A DNA stretch of 64,000 nt from DATMNR01 sp963702765 (GTDB lineage: Bacteria > Chloroflexota > Ktedonobacteria > Ktedonobacterales > Ktedonobacteraceae): positions 9,567 through 73,566 of the forward strand of contig CAVPEB010000043.1 in assembly GCA_963702765.1 (NCBI GenBank), in the 5' to 3' direction. The notes beneath the pieces were generated by a model that saw only the letters and a program-made list of their open reading frames with translations, searched no databases and was not told the DNA's origin. This document shows positions 8,666 through 17,459 of the stretch, piece after piece. Position 1 is the stretch's first letter, and the number at the start of each line of letters is the position of its first letter. Position numbers and translations under genes: made by a program.

Positions 8666-8995
8666 TTATTCGTTTTGCTCTTGCTCCAATTCGGATAGCT
8701 CTACCGCTTCCACCCATTGCCCATCAACGAGTACCCACTTGGTTTTATTGTGGCCTTGACGCTCTTTATTTTTGCGTTCCCGATCACGCTGCTCCTCACG
8801 CGCCACTAAAATAGTTTCTATTTTGAAATCTGTTAAGAGATTGAGCAAGGCCAGCGTATCGCAAGCACTCAGAGGGTAAGGAAATCTGGCATCAGGAGTG
8901 TTAATTAGGAGTTTGCCATCTTCCATGTAGAATGAAAGTTTGCCGATCTTCAGCAATCTGGCGTTTTTTGAAATGACATGGTGTTGCACAAGCAC
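8666..8995 (-). CDS. Hypothetical protein with charged C-terminal half
   Basis: A 109-residue protein from a GTG start. The N-terminal half looks like a small beta-rich fold (KIGKLSFYMEDGKLLINTP) followed by ACDTLALLNLLTDFKIETILVAREEQ. The C-terminal half is charged (RDRERKNKERQG) and ends in a Glu/Gln-rich tail. No family recognised. Between it and the WYL regulator (8996-9327) I see no gene, only a GGCCGCTT/AAGCGGCC hairpin at 9214-9232. Confidence 0.5.
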   Translation of the reverse strand: MLVQHHVISKNARLLKIGKLSFYMEDGKLLINTPDARFPYPLSACDTLALLNLLTDFKIETILVAREEQRDRERKNKERQGHNKTKWVLVDGQWVEAVELSELEQEQNE

Positions 8996-9213
8996 TCACT
9001 TTCCAGTCCCACCTGTTGCAGTTGCTTTACTTATCAGGTATTCTACCATGTAGAGCACTCACGCGGTGGCTAACCTTCCAGGTGCTTTACAGGTGCTGGA
9101 CAATCTGGCACTAGCTCATTTCGATAATGCTAGGGTCTGCTTTACGTCCCACCTGCGCAGATCATCGCTAGATAGTCCAACTTCCTAAACATGTTTTACT
9201 CCCCAAATACAAT

Positions 9214-9232
9214 GGCCGCTTGTTAAGCGGCC
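9214..9232. terminator. Short GC hairpin downstream of the WYL regulator
   Basis: GGCCGCTT-GTT-AAGCGGCC is an 8-bp stem with a 3-nt loop, about 95 bp past the end of the minus-strand regulator gene. On that strand it is followed by ATTGTATTTGGGG, so termination is plausible but not certain. Confidence 0.4.
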
Positions 9233-9327
9233 TGTAGAATGTACTCAAGTGCGTTATTAAACGCCTCTAAACTATAATCTCGTAAACAAGATAGTGCGTG
9301 AATAGTATGTCAGTAGCAAAATGAATT

Positions 9328-10342
9328 TTAGGTTTCTCGATGATTTTGCAGCATTGCCTGCGCCTCTTCAATAATCCGCTCGCGAAGTGTCTCTGGCTCT
9401 AACACACGAACATGGCTACCCCAACTAAGTAGCCATTGTAGCACTTCGCTCTCCTGGTGCGGCTTGAGTGTCACGAGCAATCCTTGAGGAGTTTCCTCTA
9501 CAGAGTCGGTAAAGTATGAACGCAATTCCATGACCCACCGTGCAACCTCTTTGTCGAATATTACACGAACAACCAACCGCTTCCGCTCAACTGATTTTGA
9601 ATCACCCATCTTGAAGTTGACAGAACGTTGGAATGTCTTTGGCAACAAAACCAGGTCATCAATGCGGTCAAGGCGAAAATTGCGAATATCCTGACGTAAA
9701 TGGCAATAAGCAATGACATGCCAGGCATTCAGGGTAATGAACAAGTCCATATGGATCAGCTTCACGTATGCTCACAATAGGATTTGTTGGCACAGTTGAA
9801 GTAGTGTGCTGAGCTGAAGTCACTAATTCACTTTCCAATTCCACCGTTGAAGAAGGATGACGTGTAAAGTAGCAAAAGCGTATGGTGTTACGTTGGAGAA
9901 TAGCGCGCCGCACTTGCAACAGCTTTTCTGTCTCAGTTGGACGTTCCATCGCATCTGTTGTTATAAACCGGATGCTCTCCTGGAGATAATGTACTTCTTC
10001 ACGCAGCATCTCAGGGAGGACATTCTCTATCTTGCGGCTTGCTGAAAGCGCTGCAGAACGATATTGCGCATCGAAGCTTTGCGCCATCAAATCACTACCC
10101 ATTAACAACATTGTTGCTTCATCAGTTGTGAAGCTGAGAGGCGGTAAGAAGTATCCCTTCATCAAGGAATAGCCCCTGCCAGGAATAGAAACGATCGGCA
10201 CTCCAGCCTCTCCTAGCGCCTGGATATCTCGATAGATAGTGCGCTTGCTCGTCTCAAACGTTTCAGCCAGGTCTTCGGCACGTTGCCTACCCTTACCCTG
10301 TAACTCCAGAATGATAGCTAATAGCCGATCGGTTCTATTCAT
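9328..10342 (-). pseudogene. HTH/WYL-domain transcriptional regulator, one-base frameshift
   Basis: The N-terminal frame (from ATG 10342) encodes an HTH of the DeoR/HTH_11 type (RAEDLAETFETSKRTIYRDI, residues about 21-40), then GVPIVSIPGRGYSL and the WYL-domain start ending READPYGLVHY. The remaining WYL region (NAWHVIAYCHLRQDIRNFRLDRID) and the C-terminal WCX region continue in the next frame. The break lies at about 9745, where the minus strand reads TACCCTGAAT; one C fewer restores a continuous protein of about 338 residues, normal for the family. WYL regulators sense nucleotides or small ligands and often control stress or metabolic genes. Divergent targets are not evident. Confidence 0.85.
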
Positions 10343-10385
10343 ACAAGTACTCTTCTTTAATCAGGAAACTGCCAGTACGGGTCAG

Positions 10386-12742
10386 CTAATCTGTCCAAAC
10401 CCAATCGCGAACTTCTGGCATATCTTCCAAATTGGCACGCACGTAAGCTCTATGCCTGGTTAGAATATCATCGCATTCAGCAATCAAGGGTGGCACTAGT
10501 TCTTGAACACGAGGTACACGTCGCATCGCTTCGATGCAGAGGTGATAGCGACTCATACCGTTGAGCACGACCATATCGAAAGGTGTAGTAGTCGTTCCCT
10601 CTTCATTGAAACCGCGCACGTGGAAACGATTCACATTTGGACGCCCATGAACAATCTGGTGGATAGCTCGTGGATAACCATGGAATGCAAATACGACGGG
10701 TTTGTCTTCAGTGAAATGCTCAACGAAGCTCTTCCCATCCAGGCCATGAGGGTGCAATTCTGGTGGATAGAGAGTCATCAAGTCTACGACGTTGACTACT
10801 CGCACTTTCAGTTCTGGGATGTGATGCCGCAGCCACCACGCTGCGGCAACTGTTTCAAGTGTCGGGATGTCACCAGCACAGGCCAGCACAACGTCTGGTT
10901 CGAGTTTCTCATCATTGCTCGCCCAGTGCCAGGTGGATAAACCTCGGGTGCAATGAACAATAGCTTCCTGCATATTGAGCCATTGTAGTTGTGGCTGCTT
11001 ATCGATTACAATCAGGTTCACATAGTCACGACTGCGGAAACAATGGTCCGCAACTGAGAGGAGACAATTCGCATCTGGCGGCAGATAGATGCGAGCCACA
11101 GTCCCTTTCTTCGAGAGAACAGTGTCGATCAGACCAGGCCCCTGGTGGCTAAATCCATTGTGATCATTGCGCCAGCATGTCGATGTCAAGAGAATATTGA
11201 GAGACGGGATGGGCTTGCGCCAGGGAAGTTTGATTCCCTCCTCCAACCATTTTGTATGTTGAATGGTCATCGACGCAGAGACCATTGCAAAGGATTCATA
11301 TGTTGCAAACAAACCATGCCGTCCAGTGAGCAGATAGCCCTCGAGCCAGCCATGGCAAAGATGTTCGCTTAGTACCTCCATTATACGTCCATCTGGCGAA
11401 ATATGATCGTCACCGGGAATAATTGTTTCTACCGAAGTGCGATTCTCAACCTGGAAGACCGCTCCCAGGCGATTTGAATTGGTTTCATCTGGACAGAAGA
11501 CACGGAAATTATGCTGCTTTGCATTTCTCGTAAATATATCACGCAATAGATCGCCGAGCTGGCGAGTTGACTCACGATACTCCGTAGCATGCTTTTCTAC
11601 GTCAATCTTATAGTCTTCAAACAAGGGGATATCCAGGTCCACAAGTAGCTTGCCACCATTCGCGTGAGGATTGGCGCCCATGCGACGATCTCCCTGGGGC
11701 GCGAGTGCCGCAAGTTCGGGCATGAATCGACCGGTTTCGTCGAATAGTTCTTCAGGTCGATAGCTACGCAACCAGTCTTCAAGGATTTTCAGATGTTCCT
11801 TATTATTTTTGACATCTGCTACAGGTACCTGGTGAGCGCGGAAGGTGCCCTCGATGGGAATGCCATCTACTTCTTTAGGCCCCGTCCATCCTTTGGGAGT
11901 GCGTAGAATTATAGCAGGCCACGGAGGCCGTTTCGTGAAACCATTCGTGCGTGCATCTTCCTGATACGACGAATTTTTGCATAGCAGGTGTCTAATGTCT
12001 CAGCGAAGGCTTTGTGCATTTGCATCGGATCATCGCCTTCTACGAAATGGACATCATAGCCATAGCCAGAGATTTGTTTCAAGATCAAATCATCGTCTTG
12101 TCGTCCAAGAACCGTTGGTCCAGCGATTTTATACCCATTCAAATGCAAAATAGGAAGAACAGCGCCGTCACAGACCGGGTTTAAAAATGAAATACCCTTC
12201 CATGCCCCTTCAAGCGGAGCAGTCTCTGCTTCACCATCGCCAACAACTGCAGTGACGATCAAATCGGGATTGTCGAAAGCTGCGCCAAAGGCATGGGAAA
12301 GAACATACCCCAGTTCGCCTCCTTCATGGATGGAGCCTGGCGTAGTTACACTCACGTGGCTTGGTATGCCGCCAGGAGTTGAGAACTGACGAAACAGATG
12401 TTTCATGCCTACGATGTCCTGTGTAATCTCGGGATAAATCTCGGTGTAGGTTCCTTCGAGGTACACGTTGGCTACAATGGCAGGTCCACCATGACCAGGA
12501 CCTGCCAGGTAGATCATGTTGACATCCTGCTCCTTGATAAGACGATTTAAATGGACATAAATAAAGCTTTGACCAGGTGATGTGCCCCAGTGTCCAAGTA
12601 AGCGTGGCTTTATATGTTGAGGCTGCAACGGCTCTCTTAGCAGGGGATTATCCAGTAAATAAATCTGACCTATCGTCAGATAATTCGCTGCATTCCAATA
12701 TTTATGTATCAAGTTGAGGTGTGTCTCATCTATTTTTGCCAT
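10386..12742 (-). pseudogene. xfp: Phosphoketolase (xylulose-5-P/fructose-6-P type), one-base frameshift
   Basis: Thiamine-diphosphate enzyme that splits xylulose 5-P or fructose 6-P with phosphate into acetyl phosphate plus a shorter sugar phosphate. ATG 12742 follows GGAGG. N-terminal blocks include LLGHWGTSPGQSF, YLAGPGHGGPA and the ThDP-binding VVGDGEAETAPLEGAWKG. Later blocks include FRVFCPDETNSNRL, ILLTSTCWRNDHNGFSHQGPG and the C-terminal FHVRGFNEEGTTTTPFDM. The first frame is lost at about 11950 where the minus strand reads CGTATCAGGAAG. One added C (ATCCAG) restores EDARTNGFTKRPPWPAI and a 785-residue protein, the usual size. The substrate preference cannot be told. It is transcribed alone. 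Confidence 0.92.
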
Positions 12743-12808
12743 AATATCCTCCAAATTAAGAACAGAATAACCTCGCTGAAATTGTACAAACTTCACAAGT
12801 AGCAATTT

Positions 12809-13558
12809 TTGCTCATTACAATAGTAGCTTTTATAGGAGGCATTTTACAACGACGAGTAAGGATAAGCGGGACTGGTTTACAACAGAAGCACTACGATGC
12901 ACAAGGCCGCATCAAGAAGCACGGCAAGCAGAAGCTGGTCTGGAAAAGCAGCAGGAGCTATCAGAAAACCAGGCAGCGCAAAGCTACCAAAGAACGCAAG
13001 TTGGCGGCTCATCGTCAGAGCCTGCATGGGCGCAAGGTCCATGAGATCATGGCGGTGGGGAACACCATCCTGCTTGAAAAGATTTCCTACAAGGCGTGGC
13101 AGAAACGCTATGGGCGAAGCGTAGGGCTTCGAGCCCCAGGGATGTTTATAGACAGACTCAGACGTACCGTTGCAAGTACGGGCGGCACCCTGACCGAAGT
13201 TCCCACACGCAGCACCCGGCTCTCCCAATGGTGTCATGGCTGCGGCAATGCGGTGAAAAAGCCGCTCTCGCAACGCTGGCATACCTGTCCCTGTGGAGTA
13301 GGACCGGTGCAACGCGACCTGTACTCTGCCTTTCTGGCTGCCTATCTTGATCCAGCAACACTTCTCCCCTCGTGTGCCCAGTACGTCGTTCCCTGGGAAG
13401 GTGCGGAAGCGCGCCTGCGGGCAGCACACGAGCAAGTCCGCCAACGCGCGAATGAAGGGCACATCTTGCCCAGAAGCTTTGGCTGTGCCAGAGCCGGAGC
13501 GCGTCTGCCCAGAAGTCGAAGCGAACCTACACCAGAGCCTGCTTTCCTCCTCCGATGA
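12809..13558 (+). pseudogene. TnpB, N-terminally truncated remnant
   Basis: From about 12845 the translation matches the second half of the TnpB at 51254-52834: ERKLAAHRQSLHG, ISYKAWQKRYGRSVGLRAPGMF with the RuvC Glu region just before it, WCHGCGNAVKKPLSQRWH, and the last acidic motif GPVQRDLYSAFLAAYL. The first 280 or so residues, including the first catalytic Asp, are absent, so it cannot be an active nuclease. The truncation point abuts the promoter region of phosphoketolase. Downstream, 13580-13611 resembles the right end of the 51-kb element (AACCCCCCG ... GAGCTCTCAG), which supports a shared origin. Confidence 0.8.
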
Positions 13559-13810
13559 GGCAAGTTGGAAGCGTGGACGGAACGCTAGAACCCCCCGTGT
13601 TTTAACCGGGTGAGCTCTCAGCTTTCTACAATGTCCAAATACACAACGAGATCAGTTGAATGAAACAGACTAGGTTGTGGCATGAAACATAGAAGTTGTT
13701 GTATCATGTTCATGTACCAGCGCATCGAAACTATTTCATGTAGTGCTTTGTGAAGAGCTAAAGCGCCTATTTAACTTCAAATCTCGTGAAGATTTTGAAA
13801 GGAGAACAAA

Positions 13811-14026
13811 ATGACAGAAAGAGTTTACACGGTGATAGCGTTGGTAGGAACCAGCGAAGAATCATGGGAGAAAGCGGCCGCAGCCGCTATCAATCGAGCC
13901 TCACAGACCTTACGGGATATTCGTGTCGCCCGCATTATCGAACAAGACATCCATATCGAACCTGGCAGGCCTCATACCTATCGTGTCAAGATGGAGGTCT
14001 CGTTCAAGTATGAGGGTGGCGACTGA
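13811..14026 (+). CDS. Dodecin family protein
   Basis: A 71-residue protein with the dodecin pattern: VYTVIALVGTSEESWEKAAAAAI, a helix, then beta strands VARIIEQDIHIE and YRVKMEVSFKYE. Dodecins form hollow dodecamers that store or buffer flavins (or bind CoA/Ca in bacterial variants). GAAAGGAGAACAAA precedes the ATG. In many flavin-binding dodecins a Trp stacks on the flavin; the only Trp here lies in the helix (SEESWEK), and the usual position in the second strand is Arg/Ile, so the ligand is uncertain. Confidence 0.9.
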   Translation: MTERVYTVIALVGTSEESWEKAAAAAINRASQTLRDIRVARIIEQDIHIEPGRPHTYRVKMEVSFKYEGGD

Positions 14027-14055
14027 TCTGTTTTAAGGCGATACTCTACAAGAGG

Positions 14056-14085
14056 TTGACAAACATTTACTCGCCGATGTATCCT
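14056..14085 (+). promoter_or_regulatory. Candidate sigma-70-type promoter of the leuA leader
   Basis: TTGACA at 14056-14061 and TATCCT at 14080-14085, spaced 18 bp, lie just after the dodecin stop. Initiation near 14092 would give a leader of about 600 nt before the leuA start at 14693. Confidence 0.45.
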
Positions 14086-14205
14086 CAGAACAGTAAGAAT
14101 GAATAATTATGCGAGAGACGGCAAATAACTGGCGTCTTCCTCTAATGATTACAAGACAAGAAGGGGAACGCAACTTCTAGTTAGCGTTCAGCAGAGAACA
14201 GAAGA

Positions 14206-14508
14206 ATGCGAGCAACATCACTTATCGTACAAAGCGGAGAACAAACGGGTCAACATGATGTTGATATTGTTCCTTCCTCTGTTCTTGCTATTGGAATCTA
14301 TACCTTTATGCTCGGTGTTTGCATAAGTACATTCCATGTAGTAACTTCCTCACAAGCTGAACCTGGTACTCACGCATTAGTTTCAACATGTGCAGCGTTG
14401 CTTTTTGCCCTCCTCCTTACCCGCCTCACCCTTACCTGCCTTGCCAGACTTAACAGGCTAAGCAGTCTGGTAGGGCTTACGATGAGGCTAGCCACAAACT
14501 CGGCTTAG
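14206..14508 (+). promoter_or_regulatory. Structured, leucine-codon-rich leader segment upstream of leuA
   Basis: A 100-codon frame runs through here with about 12 Leu codons in its last 40 and two hydrophobic stretches. It may be a leader peptide, a small membrane protein or just RNA. The RNA can fold strongly: 14423-14485 pairs CCTCA/TGAGG, CCCTTACC/GGTAGGG and CCAGACT/AGTCTGG in one nested stem, and GAACGCAACT pairs with AGTTAGCGTTC upstream (about 14167-14190). A GGGAGC/GCTCCC hairpin (14521-14538) follows. Placed between a promoter and a terminator ahead of a leucine-synthesis gene, the segment most likely controls read-through. No T-box consensus was found. Confidence 0.4.
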
Positions 14509-14558
14509 GGAGAAATAACCGGGAGCAATGACGCTCCCGACCCACATCAGGTTTCCCA

Positions 14559-14594
14559 AGAGGACCTCCCATCCAGCTGGAGGTTCTCTTTTTT
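14559..14594 (+). terminator. Rho-independent terminator / attenuator ahead of leuA
   Basis: AGAGGACCTCC and GGAGGTTCTCT make an 11-bp stem (one G-U pair) with a 9-nt loop, directly followed by six T. It ends about 100 bp before the leuA start and is preceded by other hairpins, so it is well placed for transcription attenuation. Confidence 0.8.
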
Positions 14595-14692
14595 GTTGCG
14601 TATTCGCTACTATCAAGGCATGTGCCGTACAGCAATTACAACTAAATTTATTGGCGTTTATTCGTCACCAACCACTACAAAAGGAGTGTTAC

Positions 14693-16420
14693 ATGCTGAA
14701 AGAATTAATTTCTAACTCACAAAGGCAGGGTGGGATGCAGAAAGTGCATATTAAGAAATATCAGCCTTTTCCACCCATTGATCTACCTGATCGCCAATGG
14801 CCATCTCGCACAATCACAACGGCACCGACCTGGTGTAGTGTAGATTTACGCGACGGCAACCAGGCTCTTCCCATTCCCATGGGCATCAAGGAAAAATTGA
14901 GGATGTTCAAGCTACTGGTTGATATTGGCTTTAAAGAGATCGAGGTTGGATTTCCATCATCCTCACAGATCGAATTCGATTTTGTGCGTTTGCTAATCGA
15001 AGACCATCACATACCCGATGATGTTACCATTCAGGTACTTGTACAGGCTCGTGACGAGTTAATTACACGCACCTTTGAATTTATTCGTGGTGCCAAAAAG
15101 GCAATTGTCCATCTCTATAACTCGACTTCTCCACTCCAACGCCGCGTGGTTTTTGGATTAGAAAAACCCGATATTATCAATATTGCTACACGCGGTGCGC
15201 AGTTGGTAAAAGATTTAGTACCCACTGTCCCTGAAACACAGGTTATTATGCAGTACTCGCCTGAAAGTTTTTCTTCGACCGAAGTAGATTTCGCACTTGA
15301 GATCTGCGAGGCTGTTGTTGATATCTGGCAACCCACGCCCGAAAACAAAATCATTCTGAACCTTCCGGTCACAGTTGAAGTTGCAACCCCAAATGTCCAC
15401 GCAGATCAGATCGAGTGGTTCTGTAGGCACATGCGCAATCGCGAAACAGCGATTATCAGCCTGCATACACACAACGATCGAGGCACAGGTGTAGCCTGTA
15501 CCGAACTTGGATTGCTGGCAGGTGCAGACCGAGTTGAGGGTACGCTTTTCGGCAATGGCGAGCGCACTGGTAATGTGGATATCGTTACGGTCGCGCTGAA
15601 TATGTATTCACAGGGTGTTGATCCTGGTCTGGATTTTAGCGACATAAGTGCTATTTGTGCCATAGCTGAGACCTGCACGAGACTTGACGTGCCTATTCGC
15701 CATCCTTACGCGGGCGAACTGGTCTTTACTGCATTCTCCGGATCGCACCAGGATGCCATCAATAAAGGCATGACAGCCCAGGATGCCAATCCCAATGCAT
15801 TATGGGAGGTGCCCTATCTACCTATTGATCCTAAGGATATTGGGCGATCGTATGAGGCAATTATTCGCATAAACTCGCAGTCGGGCAAGGGTGGTGTGGC
15901 CTATGTAATGGAGACCGAGTTTGGCTACCAAATGCCCAAGGCAATGCATGTCGAGTTGGGTAAGATCATCAAAAATCTTGCTGACGAATGCGGAGAGGAA
16001 CTTTCGGGAACGCAGATCTTCCAGGCATTTGAGCAGGAGTATCTCGATCGGAACGAGCCGTTTGCGCTAGAATCGTTTTCTATTGAGGAAAGAGCGCAGC
16101 AAAGTGGATCTAAATTCGTTACATGTAAAGCACGCATCACAGTAGATGGTATTGCGCGTGAAATTCATGGCAGTGGTAATGGTCCCATTGATGCGTTTGT
16201 TCAGGCACTCAACCAGAATGATATTGCCGACTTTAAAGTGCTTACCTATACAGAACACGCGCTTGGAGCAGGAGCAGAAGCCCAGGCTATTGCATATATT
16301 CAGATTCAGGTATCCTCTGGCACGACATTCTTCGGAGCTGCGACTGATACGAATATCGAATTCGCTGCTGTCAAGGCTGTGCTGAGCGCACTTAATCGCT
16401 CACAGCAATATCGTGGCTAA
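14693..16420 (+). CDS. leuA: 2-isopropylmalate synthase (long LeuA type)
   Basis: Catalyses acetyl-CoA plus 2-oxoisovalerate to 2-isopropylmalate, the first committed step of leucine synthesis. ATG 14693 is preferred because AAAAGGAG lies 7 bp upstream; the frame is open further up but that part overlaps the terminator. Visible blocks: WCSVDLRDGNQALPIPM (catalytic Arg and metal-binding Asp), FKEIEVGFPSSSQIEFDF, SLHTHNDRGTGVACTELG (metal-binding His pair) and LFGNGERTGNVDIV. The last 130 residues form the LeuA dimer/regulatory domain, the site of leucine feedback in this family. At 575 residues it matches the actinobacterial-type enzyme. It is monocistronic, with a leader that suggests attenuation. 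Confidence 0.95.
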   Translation: MLKELISNSQRQGGMQKVHIKKYQPFPPIDLPDRQWPSRTITTAPTWCSVDLRDGNQALPIPMGIKEKLRMFKLLVDIGFKEIEVGFPSSSQIEFDFVRLLIEDHHIPDDVTIQVLVQARDELITRTFEFIRGAKKAIVHLYNSTSPLQRRVVFGLEKPDIINIATRGAQLVKDLVPTVPETQVIMQYSPESFSSTEVDFALEICEAVVDIWQPTPENKIILNLPVTVEVATPNVHADQIEWFCRHMRNRETAIISLHTHNDRGTGVACTELGLLAGADRVEGTLFGNGERTGNVDIVTVALNMYSQGVDPGLDFSDISAICAIAETCTRLDVPIRHPYAGELVFTAFSGSHQDAINKGMTAQDANPNALWEVPYLPIDPKDIGRSYEAIIRINSQSGKGGVAYVMETEFGYQMPKAMHVELGKIIKNLADECGEELSGTQIFQAFEQEYLDRNEPFALESFSIEERAQQSGSKFVTCKARITVDGIAREIHGSGNGPIDAFVQALNQNDIADFKVLTYTEHALGAGAEAQAIAYIQIQVSSGTTFFGAATDTNIEFAAVKAVLSALNRSQQYRG

Positions 16421-16463
16421 TGCGAAGTAGCCAGCATGATTGTAGCACTTACTTAACACTCTT

Positions 16464-16518
16464 TTAATTGCCCGGTCGGAGTTATACATATCTTATATAT
16501 ACTTCGACTGGGCATTAA
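16464..16518 (+). terminator. Hairpin downstream of leuA
   Basis: GCCCGGTCGGAGT (16470-16482) pairs with ACTTCGACTGGGC (16501-16513) with two G-U pairs, extended by flanking TTAAT/ATTAA. It starts 44 bp after the leuA stop. The rest of 16519-16728 shows no gene. Confidence 0.6.
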
Positions 16519-16728
16519 GGCTATACTGCCATATTTTCTTGTAACGAGAAGAGATACTAATCGAGCAGGGATAGAGTTATCGTTATCAGCTTCGTTGAGT
16601 TGCAAGGAATAAACTTTAGTGCCGTTGCCTATCTAGCACATCCAGGCTTATGATAATATAGCCCGAATGCAGTCCCAATAATCCCTGGGCGTGGAGGAAC
16701 GAGAATATATTCATCTTCCAGAATCACT

Positions 16729-17006
16729 TTATTGCCTTGAAGAAGAGGAAGTGTATAAACTTTTGTGAAAGCCATTAGGCTCTATAAGAGTCAACATGAT
16801 GCTTAATTGATCTTCACCCTCTCTCGTTTTTTGGATTTTCAACTCCGCAACTTTAGTAGTTTGAGTCAAGAATGTATATTTCTGCAAACGTAGAATGAAG
16901 GATCCCCATAACAATCCAAGCAATACACTCAATAAAAGTGTCGCAAAAAATGTAATTATCAACACCCTGATGAGTGTCCTCCACTTTAGAGGTTTTTGAT
17001 TAGCAT
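16729..17006 (-). pseudogene. Small single-pass membrane protein, one-base frameshift near its start
   Basis: The protein has a strong membrane segment (IITFFATLLLSVLLGLLWGS) followed by about 55 polar residues. The readable frame lacks an ATG, but ATG 17006 behind GAGGGAGC reads MLIK and then stops. One extra A in the AAAAA run (16993-16997) would join it to KPLKWRTLIR and the membrane segment, giving about 92 residues. It starts 13 bp after the stop of the tiny gene at 17020-17175, so the two look like an operon. No family recognised. Confidence 0.5.
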
Positions 17007-17019
17007 AAAATTGCTCCCT

Positions 17020-17175
17020 CTATGGAAGTGTCGATTTCCAATTGAAACCATAATCAGCGAATTGCCTGATCTCACCGCGGTAACCTCGATTTTTTGCAAT
17101 TTGAATGGGAGTAAGTGGAATCTCATCATCAAAATCATCAAAAGCTTTATTCATCATGCTGCGTCTTTCTATCAT
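17020..17175 (-). CDS. Tiny acidic protein (51 residues)
   Basis: An ATG-TAG frame encoding 51 residues, beginning MIERRSMMNKAFDDFDDE and ending FADYGFNWKSTLP. An AGGATGA lies upstream of the ATG, and the next gene follows after 13 bp with its own ribosome binding site. The orderly operon layout is the main support; no homologue is known to me. TATTAT about 20 bp upstream could be the -10 box. Confidence 0.5.
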   Translation of the reverse strand: MIERRSMMNKAFDDFDDEIPLTPIQIAKNRGYRGEIRQFADYGFNWKSTLP

Positions 17176-17383
17176 AAGGTCATCCTGGGAGTTACGCCTT
17201 TATAATAGTATGACGCAATTCCCAGAAGGATTTAAAAATTGAGATCGGATAAAATGAGCATGCTCATTTTCATTTCATTTACATAAAATAAGCGCAATTG
17301 TAAGCATGATGAATATTGCATCACCAGTTCATATGCCTGTTATATAACATTTCTGTACTATTTTCTACTACCACTTAACTTTT

Positions 17384-17395
17384 ATATGTTATAAT
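17384..17395 (+). promoter_or_regulatory. Extended -10 promoter of the kinase gene
   Basis: TATAAT at 17390-17395 with an upstream TGT (extended -10, TATGTTATAAT). No good -35 box is present. It lies about 65 bp before the GTG start. Confidence 0.45.
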
Positions 17396-17459
17396 TTACT
17401 TTCGGATAAATGATGGTAATACTTTGTGTGCCTATTCCAGATTAAGAGAGGAGAATCAC

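Noticed and set aside
12878..13462. 194-codon minus-strand frame
   Set aside because: Antisense to the TnpB remnant, which has clear homology on the plus strand.
14092..14692. T-box riboswitch for leuA
   Set aside because: The conserved T-box sequence (AGGGTGGNACCGCG-like) was looked for and not found before the terminator.
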